This document shows positions 45,701-53,966 of a DNA stretch of 64,000 bases, one piece after another. The notes below the pieces were generated by a model that was not told the DNA's origin, ran no database searches, and saw only the letters and a program-made list of their open reading frames with translations. The translations under genes and the position numbers were made by a program. Source of the DNA: Bacteroides sp. MSB163. GTDB lineage: Bacteria; Bacteroidota; Bacteroidia; Bacteroidales; Bacteroidaceae. The first letter of the stretch is position 1; each line of letters opens with the position of its first letter. The DNA is taken from assembly GCF_036416795.1 (NCBI RefSeq), contig NZ_CP143867.1, forward strand, positions 186,001 through 250,000, given 5' to 3'.

Positions 45701-45830
45701 AGTATATATGAACATCAAGAACCTGGCAACCTGGACAAGCTGGACCGGCCTCGACCCGGAATTTATCAGCGACCAACAGTCCACTCCGCAGGTACGTTCA
45801 TTCACATTCGGTCTGAAACTTGATTTATAA
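42774..45830 (+). CDS. SusC/RagA family TonB-dependent outer-membrane transporter
   Basis: This 1018-residue transporter has a signal peptide ending AFAQQ and a carboxypeptidase-regulatory-like domain (VTGNVKDEKGEPIIGANVIV). The TonB-box region DEVVVVGYGVQRKSDMTGAV is followed by a plug with TRIRGENSITADNKPLVILDG and EVLKDASSAAIYGARGSNGV. A 22-stranded barrel ends FTFGLKLDL. It imports an oligomer captured by the SusD partner. A second ATG at 42,795 is an equally good start. No FecR/anti-sigma-type N-terminal extension is present. The substrate class is judged from the neighbours. Confidence 0.97.
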   Translation: MLTIKRIMKRKEKRSCRLILACCALLLFISVNAFAQQQVTVTGNVKDEKGEPIIGANVIVKGTGTGSVTNVEGDFSLANVQNGSTLEISFIGYLNQDVKVNGTKPVSIILKEDTKMLDEVVVVGYGVQRKSDMTGAVASVNTKTLENRPQTNIIQSLQGAVPGLNISVTGTNAEGSSTKTRIRGENSITADNKPLVILDGIPFDGPWSEINPNDIESIEVLKDASSAAIYGARGSNGVILISSKRGEKGKLTVSYDTYITIDNPINFPNLMNGAEFWKYKTEALKDANTTPPTESNPEPWMGSMTATELRMHEAGMDTDWLDLATRTGFKQQHNISFRGGVNKTNYFVSLNYTDVKGTAVGNQFKRYNIRFNLDQEFTSWFKFSTSTQLGRYDRSGSSASFSRAFRMNPLAEAYDEEGNIRSAAWEDSSEAFSVNPLSSLNNKSNDIRSKVITNNVVEIKLPFVPGLSYKLNTGYTYQNSSWKQYQGMDTYYGARSNGILNTDDWHSQEWILENIITYTREFGKHRIFFTGLYSAQSYEKEGNGMEGKDFPNDVMYYYQISKAATMSGSSSYTKQNHISQMARLNYSYDSRYLLTLTARRDGYSAFGSQSKFGIFPSMAIGWNISNEHFFQASPLAKVVSNLKYRLSWGKNGNEAVGAYTTLPDLSTFNYLKDDHTPNYGFYPSKLASPSLGWETTQSINTGIDFQLWNGRIQGTFDMYWSKTSNLLLNRSIPTINGTGNITENIGETKNRGLELQITSNNIAKKDFDWSTTFNLSHYKTKIVNVGLYDANGNPMDDIGSRWFIGQPISVNYDYRFIGIWQITDPSNPNGQQDPNYRYSIPGYMKYHDKDGVNDITPADKEIIGSAIPKVTMGMTNTFRYKNVSLSVFLNAQLGQTANNWLYDVSHNSYRQNRLMVDFWTPENPTNKYPKNSLDTSVNPMSAGFYEKTDFLRVQDVTLAYRVPQRWLKKISLNRLEVYMNIKNLATWTSWTGLDPEFISDQQSTPQVRSFTFGLKLDL

Positions 45831-45854
45831 ACCGCTAAAACAAAGAGAAACAGT

Positions 45855-47648
45855 ATGAAAAAGCTAAAATATACACTGATAGCACTACTCGTGCTCTGCA
45901 TGACCGGATGCAATGAATCCAGCTTCCTGGAAGAAGATCCGCGTGCTTCACTCTACCCTGAAAATCTGTTAGTAGATTACAGCGGATTCCAATCCATGGT
46001 AACCAGCCTCTACGGAATGATGCGTAACGAATACCGCCGTGCCGATGCACTCGGTGGCGGTCTGCCGCTCGTTCTGCACTCTGCATGGGGTTGCGGTGTG
46101 GACAATTCATGGAGTAATAACTCACACAGCGACTTTAAATACATGTACTATCCGTCGCAAATCAACCAGACGGACTTACGGATATTCCAGAACATCTTCC
46201 AATGGTGTTACCGTATCATCAATACAGCAAACATGGTGATTTCACGCGCCGAAGGCAGTGGTATCGACTGGAAAGGAACTGAAACCGAAGCTGCCGCCCA
46301 CAAGAATAAGATCATCGCACAGGCCCGCTTCTTCCGCGCATGGGCTTACCGTCATCTGACGTATTCATTCGGTGCCGTACCTTTGTCCACCGAAGAAATT
46401 ACAGGTATGAACTACCGTAACGACTGGGAGCGCAATTCTGTAGAATCCATCCGTGAAGTCATGGAGCAGGACTTTGTTTTCGCCATGAACAATTTACCGT
46501 TGCGTGAAGAAAACAACAGCAAGATTTCAGGAGCCATGGCACGCCATTATCTGGGTGAACTATACCTGGCAATGGACCAGCCCTCCAAGGCAGTCGAAGT
46601 TTTGAAGCCACTGGCAGAAGGTTCCGAATACAGTTTGATAACCAACCGTTTCGGCAAGAACTCCGCCAATCCGGGCTGTCCGTTCATCGACGTATTCCGC
46701 ACACCGATGTATGCGGACGGAAACACGGAGGTTTTATACGCTTTTGTCAACACGGAACCGGAAAACAGTGCTTTCGGTACAGCCGAGGTTTACATGAAGA
46801 GTACATATAAGAACTATTACTCCAACGACGGTGTCATCAACAAGAGCAACAAGTACGATCCCGACTATACAAGCGGTGCAGCCACTTGGCCTCAGGTGTT
46901 CTGGATAAACAACGGTGGTAAAGGTGCCGGACGTTGCGTGCCTTCAAGAGGTGCTTTCCGCCTCTACAACTATAAAAATCAGGGAACTCAGGACGACCGT
47001 GTATCCGATTATGCAGTGGTATGGACTATTAACGAGAAGGGTGCCGACGGCAAGATTACGGAATTCCTTAACAACGGTAAGATGGTGGTAGACACCACTG
47101 TAACCGCCGCTATGCTGGATGATAATAAGACAACCATCAAGAAGTATAACTGGCCCACTACCCGCAAATGGGATTACGTGGCACCGTTGCTGGCAAATGG
47201 TGACAAGGATGGATGTTATCAGGATATTGTTTATCTCCGCCTCGCCGACACGTACTTGCTTTATGCGGAAGCCTTACTGAAAAACAACCAGGCAGGTGAA
47301 GCCATCAAATGGATTAACAAGGTACGCAATCGTTCCAATGCAGTCAGCATCACAGAAGCTGAACTCACCGCAGGAGGCGTAGATTTCATTCTGGACGAAC
47401 GTAGCCGTGAACTTCTTTCCGAAGAAGAACGCCGCCACACCCTGATTCGCGTAAGTCAGGAGAAAGGTGGAGATGAACGTGATGTGAACAATTACTTCAA
47501 ACGCCGTATGCGACAGTTGAATGAGATTGCAGGACGCGAGGCACGAGGCATGAATTCGTATGATACGCCTGTGTTGTTCCCGATTCCGCAAGAGTTCATT
47601 GATTCCAATACAGGTCGCCAGTTGGAGAATAATCCGGGGTACTTATAA
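45855..47648 (+). CDS. SusD/RagB family nutrient-binding lipoprotein
   Basis: This 597-residue lipoprotein has a signal ending LLVLCMTGC (Cys19), then FLEEDPRASLYPENL. SusD TPR helices include RFFRAWAYRHLTYSFGAVPL and the later DTYLLYAEALLKNNQAGEAIKWINKVRNR. ILDERSRELLSEEERRHTLIR follows, and the C-terminus has FPIPQEFIDSN...NNPGYL. It caps the SusC barrel on the cell surface and starts 24 bp after susC. Substrate specificity cannot be read from the sequence. Confidence 0.97.
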   Translation: MKKLKYTLIALLVLCMTGCNESSFLEEDPRASLYPENLLVDYSGFQSMVTSLYGMMRNEYRRADALGGGLPLVLHSAWGCGVDNSWSNNSHSDFKYMYYPSQINQTDLRIFQNIFQWCYRIINTANMVISRAEGSGIDWKGTETEAAAHKNKIIAQARFFRAWAYRHLTYSFGAVPLSTEEITGMNYRNDWERNSVESIREVMEQDFVFAMNNLPLREENNSKISGAMARHYLGELYLAMDQPSKAVEVLKPLAEGSEYSLITNRFGKNSANPGCPFIDVFRTPMYADGNTEVLYAFVNTEPENSAFGTAEVYMKSTYKNYYSNDGVINKSNKYDPDYTSGAATWPQVFWINNGGKGAGRCVPSRGAFRLYNYKNQGTQDDRVSDYAVVWTINEKGADGKITEFLNNGKMVVDTTVTAAMLDDNKTTIKKYNWPTTRKWDYVAPLLANGDKDGCYQDIVYLRLADTYLLYAEALLKNNQAGEAIKWINKVRNRSNAVSITEAELTAGGVDFILDERSRELLSEEERRHTLIRVSQEKGGDERDVNNYFKRRMRQLNEIAGREARGMNSYDTPVLFPIPQEFIDSNTGRQLENNPGYL

Positions 47649-47670
47649 AAGAACGGTACGGAAATGAACG

Positions 47671-47780
47671 AAATGATAATTTAGCGAAATGAAGAACTAA
47701 GAATGAAGAATTTGGCTGCGGCTATGCAAGCATGCCGCAAGGTAATTCTTCATTCTTAGTTCTTCATTAAATTATCATTT
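47671..47780. repeat. long intergenic hairpin, type 'gaagaatgaag', copy 3
   Basis: Arms of about 37-42 bp (AAATGATAATTTA...GAATGAAGAATT against its near-perfect complement) flank a core CTGCGGCTATGCAAGCATGC followed by CGCAAGG. It separates susD from the transporter gene and could act as a processing or partial termination site within the locus. Confidence 0.8.
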
Positions 47781-47827
47781 AAAATCACTCCTCAAAAAAC
47801 AATTTATAACCCAGAACCAATCAGATT

Positions 47828-49216
47828 ATGTCAGTCGTAGCCTTCTTCCTCTGTATATTAGTGATCACCGTCACCGCTATTTATCTCTACCGGAAGCTGA
47901 ATCCGCAAGGAGTTCTGATGCTGGCCGGACTTGTGATGTTGACATTCGCCCTCATTCTCAATGTCCAACCCATCATTCCGGATAAATCCACCGGCAGCGT
48001 TGTTCTCGATTTGGTGAAAGTGGTGGAAGAAACATTCATCGGCAACCTGTCCCGCGCAGGACTGATGATTATGACCATTGGCGGCTATGTAGCTTTTATG
48101 AATCACATAAAAGCCACCAATGCCCTGGTACACATCTCCATGAAACCGTTGGGTTTCTTTCGTCGTTACCCCTACCTGGCAGCTACCGTCACCATTCCCA
48201 TCGGCCAGTTGCTCTTTATCACTACCCCCTCGGCAGCCGGATTAGGACTCTTGCTTGTCGCCTCCGTTTACCCCGTCCTCATCGAATTGGGAGTAAGCCG
48301 CCTCACCGCATTATCCGTCATTGCCGCCGCAACACTGTTCGACCAAGGTCCCGGCTCGGCAAACACAGCCCTTGCTGCCGAACTTATCGACCAGACCAAC
48401 GTAGCTTATTTCATTACCCACCAACTCCCGTTGGTTATCCCTACCACCTTGGTAGTCATGACCCTGTTTTACTTCAACAATAGATATTTCGATAAAAAAG
48501 AAGCCGCCAGGCAGAGTACGGAAAACCATGAAACAGCAGAAGTCCCGCAGACCTCTACCCAACCGGATATTCCATTGATATTCGCCATGCTGCCCGTACT
48601 TCCGCTTGCGCTTCTCATTATATTTTCACCCTATGTGGGGCTGTTCCAACCTCCCATAACACTCAATACAACGACCGCCATGTTATTTTCCCTCTTTGTC
48701 TCACTTGTATTCGTAGGCTGTCATACACGCAATATACGGAAAACCTTTGACGCCTTCTCCAGCTTCTGGAAAGGGATGGGAAATGTCTTCGGAAGTGTCG
48801 TGACACTAATTGTTGCCTCCGAGATATTTTCCAAAGGACTGATTAGCCTCGGTTTCATCGACTCACTGGTAGATTACTCCACACATATAGGACTTTCCGG
48901 CATTGCCATCGCAGCAGTCTTCGCCCTGATAATCTTCTGTGCGGCCATGTTGATGGGAAGCGGAAACGCGGCCTTCTTCTCGTTCGGTCCGTTGCTGCCC
49001 GGAATTGCCGGACAGTTGGGTATGCCTGCCTATTCCCTCGTGCTTCCTTTGCAGTTATCCGCCAGTATGGGGCGTGCCGCATCTCCCATAGCGGGTATCA
49101 TTGTCGCCATTGCCGGCGTGGCGGGTGTATCGCCCATTGAACTGGCAAAGAGAAATACCCTGCCCCTTATAGGCAGCATTCTATTCCTGATAGCTTATCA
49201 TTTCATAACACTATAA
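47828..49216 (+). CDS. DcuC-like C4-dicarboxylate/anion carrier
   Basis: This 462-residue inner-membrane protein has about twelve hydrophobic segments in two halves joined by a charged loop (residues about 220-245). It has features of the DcuC/citrate family: TIGGYVAFMNHIKATNALV, FITTPSAAGLGLLL, FDQGPGSANTALAAELI and, in the second half, MGSGNAAFFSFGPLLPG and SASMGRAASPIAG. DcuC proteins exchange fumarate, succinate or aspartate. With isoaspartyl dipeptidase next to it, aspartate or a related dicarboxylate is a reasonable guess at the substrate. Confidence 0.85.
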   Translation: MSVVAFFLCILVITVTAIYLYRKLNPQGVLMLAGLVMLTFALILNVQPIIPDKSTGSVVLDLVKVVEETFIGNLSRAGLMIMTIGGYVAFMNHIKATNALVHISMKPLGFFRRYPYLAATVTIPIGQLLFITTPSAAGLGLLLVASVYPVLIELGVSRLTALSVIAAATLFDQGPGSANTALAAELIDQTNVAYFITHQLPLVIPTTLVVMTLFYFNNRYFDKKEAARQSTENHETAEVPQTSTQPDIPLIFAMLPVLPLALLIIFSPYVGLFQPPITLNTTTAMLFSLFVSLVFVGCHTRNIRKTFDAFSSFWKGMGNVFGSVVTLIVASEIFSKGLISLGFIDSLVDYSTHIGLSGIAIAAVFALIIFCAAMLMGSGNAAFFSFGPLLPGIAGQLGMPAYSLVLPLQLSASMGRAASPIAGIIVAIAGVAGVSPIELAKRNTLPLIGSILFLIAYHFITL

Positions 49217-49230
49217 AACAACTCCGAATC

Positions 49231-50376
49231 ATGTTCACACTCATTAAAAATGCAAACTTATACTCTCCGGAACATCTTGGCATGAACGACGTTCTGCTGG
49301 CAGATGATAAAATAGCCCTCATAGACCGGAAGATAGAACTGACCGGTATTCCATTTGATACCATAGACGCCGGCGGGTGCGCCGTCACCCCCGGCTTTAT
49401 CGACCAGCACGTCCACATCACCGGTGGCGGCGGACAAACCGGCTATGCTTCCTTAGTCCCCGACGTCTCCATGAGCGAACTGGTGGCTTGCGGAACCACC
49501 ACCGTGGTAGGACTACTCGGCACAGACGGTTTCGTAAAAGAACTGACCACCCTTTATGCCAAAACCAAAGCCCTGGAAGATGACGGCCTCAGCGCCTACA
49601 TGCTTACCAGTTTCTACGGATTACCTCCCAAAACACTGATGTCCTGCGTAGCCGACGATCTCATCTTCATCGACAAAGTGATCGGTTGCAAACTTGCCAT
49701 GAGTGACGACCGCAGCGCTCTCCCCACCGAACTGGAGATACTGCGCCTCATCAACCAAGTACGCCTCGGCGGTTTCACTTCCGGCAAAGGAGGTATCCTG
49801 CATATTCATCTGGGAGCCTTACCCGACGGTATCACCCCGTTGCTGGACATCGCCCGCAAATATCCCACGCTGATTCCCTATCTCTCGCCTACCCACCTGA
49901 CACGCACGGAAGCCTTATTCTGGCAAGCCGTAGAATTTGCCTGCATGGGTGGTATGGTAGATTTCTCCACCGGAGGAACCAAATTCGACGCTCCCCATCG
50001 CTGCGTCATGAAAGCCCTCAAAGCCCATGTACCCCTCGACCGCATCACCTTCTCCAGTGACGGCCGTGGCGGAGTGCGCCGTACCAATCCCGAAACCAAA
50101 GAAACGACCTATCGCCCCGCTCCCCTGCACCTCAACTTGCAGGAGATGAGATTGCTCGTAAAAGAAGGTCTGTTGCCTCTGGAACAGGCACTGACCCTTA
50201 TCACCAGCAATCCGGCACGCAACCTCAAACTGCGTACCAAAGGCAGAATAGCCATCGGTTTCGATGCCGACCTCTGTTTCCTCGATTCCGAGCTTCAACT
50301 GACACACGTCATAGCACGCGGCAAACTCGCCCTAAAGGATAAAGAAGTCATTAAAAAAGGGAGGTATGAAGAATGA
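49231..50376 (+). CDS. iadA: isoaspartyl dipeptidase (beta-aspartyl peptidase)
   Basis: This 381-residue amidohydrolase has the metal pair HVH (60-62) in FIDQHVHITGGGGQTGY, the probable carbamylated Lys154 in CKLAMSDDRS, HIHLGALPDG, the late Asp in TFSSDGRGG, and NPARNLKLRTKGRI. IadA cleaves beta-aspartyl dipeptides, the products of damaged Asn/Asp in proteins. It starts 14 bp after the carrier gene and overlaps the next gene as ATGA, so it is tightly co-translated. The E. coli enzyme has GGGGE where this one has GGGGQ. Confidence 0.93.
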   Translation: MFTLIKNANLYSPEHLGMNDVLLADDKIALIDRKIELTGIPFDTIDAGGCAVTPGFIDQHVHITGGGGQTGYASLVPDVSMSELVACGTTTVVGLLGTDGFVKELTTLYAKTKALEDDGLSAYMLTSFYGLPPKTLMSCVADDLIFIDKVIGCKLAMSDDRSALPTELEILRLINQVRLGGFTSGKGGILHIHLGALPDGITPLLDIARKYPTLIPYLSPTHLTRTEALFWQAVEFACMGGMVDFSTGGTKFDAPHRCVMKALKAHVPLDRITFSSDGRGGVRRTNPETKETTYRPAPLHLNLQEMRLLVKEGLLPLEQALTLITSNPARNLKLRTKGRIAIGFDADLCFLDSELQLTHVIARGKLALKDKEVIKKGRYEE

Positions 50377-53300
50377 AAAGACTGATTCTATTTTTTACCA
50401 TTGTCTTTCTGGGCGCCGGACTCCGTGCCGCCTCCGCGCTTCCCGTGGGTGAAGGCAAGTTCACCTACAAAGACTATCCGCCTTTTGCCGACCGTCCGGT
50501 AGATGTGCACTATTACATTCCGGCTTCGGGCGATGTACGCCGGATGCCCATTGTCTTTGTCTTTGAAGGTGCCGACCGCGGTTTCACTTATCTGCTCAAA
50601 GCCTGGAAGCAGGAGGCAGAGAAGCATAAATTCATGGTTTTCATTCCCCACTTCGATCTGGAAAGGTTTCCTTTGCCCGATTATCAGGAAGTCGGTGTCA
50701 TGAATGACAAAGATCACACGATACGTCCGGCCGAAAAGCAAACGCCGGCACTGGTTGATAAAATCTTTGAGTACGTCCGCCAATCTTCAGGTAGTGAACG
50801 GAAAGGATATATGATTTACGGTCACTCAGCCGGAGGGCAGTTTGTGCAGCGTTTCATGCTTTTTTATGACAGTCCGTATGTGGAGAAAGCCGTTATCGGC
50901 AGTCCGGGATGGTACACCTTCCCCGATGCTTCGCAAGATTTTCCCTACGGAGTACGCAACATTCCGTATGTCACCCCCGAAACAATCAGGAAGTACCTTG
51001 CCAAACCGATTATCCTCCAATTGGCTACGGGAGACACCATCCGCGAATCGTATTTAAGAAAGACTCCCGAAGCCGAAGCACAGGGACGCAACCGCTACGA
51101 GCGTGGCAATCAGTTCTACCGATACCTTCACCGGATAGCAGCCGAACACAACTGGCCCTGCAACTGGCAGAAAATAGAAGAACAGGGCATCGGACACCAC
51201 TCCGCCGGAATGGGCAGACGTGCCGTTCCTGCCATGTTGGGAGACTCCCTACGTGCACTGTTCATAGGCAACAGCTACACACAATACAACCGTTTAGTCC
51301 GACAAGTGCAAGCTCTTGCCGCCTCCACCGGCCACAAGCTTTCTGTAAAATTGGTGGAACACGGTGGCTGGACATTGAGGAAACATGCCGCCAATCCTGA
51401 AACCCTGGATGCCATTCGTGAAGGAAACTGGGATTTCGTCATCCTGCAAGACCAAAGTAAAGCGCCTGCCCGCGAAAAGGAATGGGTACAGGAAAATGTA
51501 TACAAGCCTGCCCACTCCCTCGACAGCCTGCGCCGCCTTTACAATCCGAAGGGAAAAACCGTTTTCTACATGACCTGGGGACACGACATCGACACATATA
51601 CCGAAATGCAGCAACGACTGGCTGAAAGTTATTTGGAGATGACTGTTCAACTGAATGCCTGGTGTGCCCCCGTCGGCATCGCTTGGAAGCGTGTCCGCAC
51701 GGAGAATCCAAGTATCACGCTTTACAACAACGATCACAGCCACCCTTCCCAACAGGGTTCTTATCTTGCCGCCAATGTATTCTGTAGCGTATTTTTTCAG
51801 AAGCCCTATACAAGTACTTATTATGTCGGACTGCCCGAAGAGGAAGCACTCTATCTGCAACGTATTGCGCAAGAAACCGTATTCAGCAACCCTTCTCTCT
51901 GGAATATCCAGCCCACGTTGCAGCCGGAAGAGGTAACCCGCCGTTTCTATCCCGAACCGGAACAGCAATATTCCACTCCCACCCTCGGCAAGCCGCTTGA
52001 AGAAGGTCTGGCTTCCTTGTTCGAGATAAACAGATATTTGAAGGATTTAGCCGACAAGCATCCCGGTAAGGTTACGCTGTCCGATATAGGAAAGACTCCA
52101 CAGGGCAGGGATATCCCCGTGCTCTATTTCGGAACTCCCAACGAGAAAAAGAAAATAAGAGTCTGGATACAAGCAGGACTGCACGGCAACGAACCTGCCG
52201 GGCCGGAAGCAACCTGTATGCTTGTCGATTATTTACTGAATACGCCCGAAGGTACTGAACTATTGAGAAAGGTTTCTCTTGCGCTTGTACCCATAGCCAA
52301 TACGGACGGTTATGCCATGCAAAGCCGTAAATCGGGCAGTGGGTATGATTTGAACCGGGATCAAAGTAAACTAGCCGATCCGGTGACTCTTCTTCTTAAA
52401 AAAGCGTACAAGGAATGGAATCCCGAAATAGCGCTGGATATTCACGAATTCAATCCGTTCCGCAAGGAGTTTGAATTGCTTCGGGGTACTAAAGTAGCTA
52501 CGGCCCCCGATGTCCTTTTCCTACCCAGCGGGCATTTGAATATCCCTGCCGGAATACGTACACTTTCCAACGGCTTATTCCGTGAAGAAGCAGAGAAGGC
52601 ATTGGAAGCTAACAGTTATCATTCAGGCTTTTACTTTACACCCAGTGTCAGAAATGATAGCTTGTATGCAATGAAAGATGCCAAGAACCCGCAATCCAGT
52701 TCCACGTTTCAGGGACTCACCAATACGGTATCTCTATTCATAGAAATCCGTGGAATAGGATTGGGAAGAGCGTGTTTTGCCCGTCGTGCAGAATGTGGTT
52801 TTCTGGTATCCCGCAGTCTTTTGGAAACGGCGGTTCTTCATTCAAAAGACGTAAGAAATGGGATACGGAAGGCCGTGAAAGAGACTTGTAAAGGAAAGAG
52901 TGATATATCCGTCAATTTTCAATCCGAACGGACAGAGTTTCCCGTTACTTTTATTGACCTTGCCAAGAACGAACGTTTTACGGAACCTCTGCCTACTTTC
53001 GATGCGCTTCAACTGAAAGCTGAATTAGTACGCAAACGTCCCAAAGCATATATTCTGCCGGATACCTGCCGGATGCAAGCAGAGAAATTGCGGGCTTTAG
53101 GAATAGAGGTAGAAGAGACAAGAAAACCCTTCACAGCGACCGTAGAGAAGTACATGGTTACCAGATATAAGAAAGCTACCAAGGAATGGGAAGAGATTTA
53201 TCCGGTCACAGTATCTACACGGACGGTAAAGGAAAAGAAGAGTTTCCCAGCAGGTTGTTTCATCATTCGTCTTTCACAGAAGAATGCAAACCTTGCGGCA

Positions 53301-53399
53301 ACACTGTTAGAACCGGAATCCGTGAATGGCTTTGTCAATTTCCAGGTGATTCATACGGAGTTTGGGAAAGAGTTACCGATATACAGGAAAGGTTTCTAA
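50373..53399 (+). CDS. three-domain exported hydrolase: alpha/beta hydrolase - SGNH - M14 carboxypeptidase
   Basis: This 1008-residue protein has a signal peptide (1-22). Domain 1 (about 30-285) is an alpha/beta hydrolase with Ser152 in GHSAGG and a late His in GIGHHSAGM. Domain 2 (about 290-500) is an SGNH/DUF4886-like esterase with GNSYT (Ser301), HGGWTL, ILQDQS and the Asp454/His457 pair in NNDHSHPSQQG. Domain 3 (about 545-860) is an M14 zinc carboxypeptidase with His604 and Glu607 in LHGNEPAG, Arg662 in NRDQ, His691 in DIHEF and Glu791 in IEIRG. A tail follows. All three active sites look complete. Joined to a SusC/SusD pair and IadA, it suggests removal of acyl groups and C-terminal residues from peptides in the periplasm. 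Confidence 0.85.
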   Translation: MKRLILFFTIVFLGAGLRAASALPVGEGKFTYKDYPPFADRPVDVHYYIPASGDVRRMPIVFVFEGADRGFTYLLKAWKQEAEKHKFMVFIPHFDLERFPLPDYQEVGVMNDKDHTIRPAEKQTPALVDKIFEYVRQSSGSERKGYMIYGHSAGGQFVQRFMLFYDSPYVEKAVIGSPGWYTFPDASQDFPYGVRNIPYVTPETIRKYLAKPIILQLATGDTIRESYLRKTPEAEAQGRNRYERGNQFYRYLHRIAAEHNWPCNWQKIEEQGIGHHSAGMGRRAVPAMLGDSLRALFIGNSYTQYNRLVRQVQALAASTGHKLSVKLVEHGGWTLRKHAANPETLDAIREGNWDFVILQDQSKAPAREKEWVQENVYKPAHSLDSLRRLYNPKGKTVFYMTWGHDIDTYTEMQQRLAESYLEMTVQLNAWCAPVGIAWKRVRTENPSITLYNNDHSHPSQQGSYLAANVFCSVFFQKPYTSTYYVGLPEEEALYLQRIAQETVFSNPSLWNIQPTLQPEEVTRRFYPEPEQQYSTPTLGKPLEEGLASLFEINRYLKDLADKHPGKVTLSDIGKTPQGRDIPVLYFGTPNEKKKIRVWIQAGLHGNEPAGPEATCMLVDYLLNTPEGTELLRKVSLALVPIANTDGYAMQSRKSGSGYDLNRDQSKLADPVTLLLKKAYKEWNPEIALDIHEFNPFRKEFELLRGTKVATAPDVLFLPSGHLNIPAGIRTLSNGLFREEAEKALEANSYHSGFYFTPSVRNDSLYAMKDAKNPQSSSTFQGLTNTVSLFIEIRGIGLGRACFARRAECGFLVSRSLLETAVLHSKDVRNGIRKAVKETCKGKSDISVNFQSERTEFPVTFIDLAKNERFTEPLPTFDALQLKAELVRKRPKAYILPDTCRMQAEKLRALGIEVEETRKPFTATVEKYMVTRYKKATKEWEEIYPVTVSTRTVKEKKSFPAGCFIIRLSQKNANLAATLLEPESVNGFVNFQVIHTEFGKELPIYRKGF

Positions 53400-53574
53400 C
53401 TCCATTCCGATTCATTGTACATCAAATCAATTAATTCTTTTTTGACGGGATATGAACATAATTTCCCCTCCTGATTCGCATGAATAATATAAGTTTCAGA
53501 GGTTAAGCCGCCGCATCGCCACTTTTATCTCTTTTCGCTACGACGGTTAAGGAAAATTGTAGTAGGTACTTATT

Positions 53575-53662
53575 CTTTCCACCATGGAGAAAGTTGCTTT
53601 CCATCACGGGGAAACTTTCTTTCCACCATGGTGGAAAGAAAGAAACTCCACGGTGGAAAGAA
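53575..53662. repeat. palindromic array with exact 22-bp period, locus 2
   Basis: Units start at 53,575, 53,597, 53,619 and 53,641. The third is the perfect palindrome CTTTCCACCATGGTGGAAAG, and the others are variants of it. It is the only structure in the gap 53,400-53,706 after the M14 gene. Confidence 0.78.
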
Positions 53663-53910
53663 TAAATGTTCGGATGGAAATGATGTGTACTGGTTTTAGT
53701 TTGATGTGTACTGGTTTTAGTTGACAACTTCGTTTGTTATAACTGGATTAGTTTACTCAATATACTTTAATATCTAAAGAGGTTTACTTTTGTTTTTCTT
53801 ATTCCTATTTTAGTTGTCTTTTGTTGGTGCTTGCAAATTTATGCATCTTCCTTTATTTACGCAAGCCTTCTTCAGGAAAATGTAATGTTGCCAACAAACA
53901 AGAACTCTTC

Positions 53911-53966
53911 GGTCGGGGATCGCCCTAGCGGCAAGGGGCGGGCCCCCCCGTCCCGACGAGCGGGTA
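53911..53966. other. very GC-rich hairpin block behind the transposase
   Basis: These ~55 bp are roughly 75-80% G+C in a region that is otherwise AT-rich. They contain an outer stem GTCGGG/CCCGAC and an inner GGGGCGGGCCC run. The block ends at the orfB stop codon. It may be the terminator of the IS3 element or a piece of foreign DNA. Confidence 0.5.
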
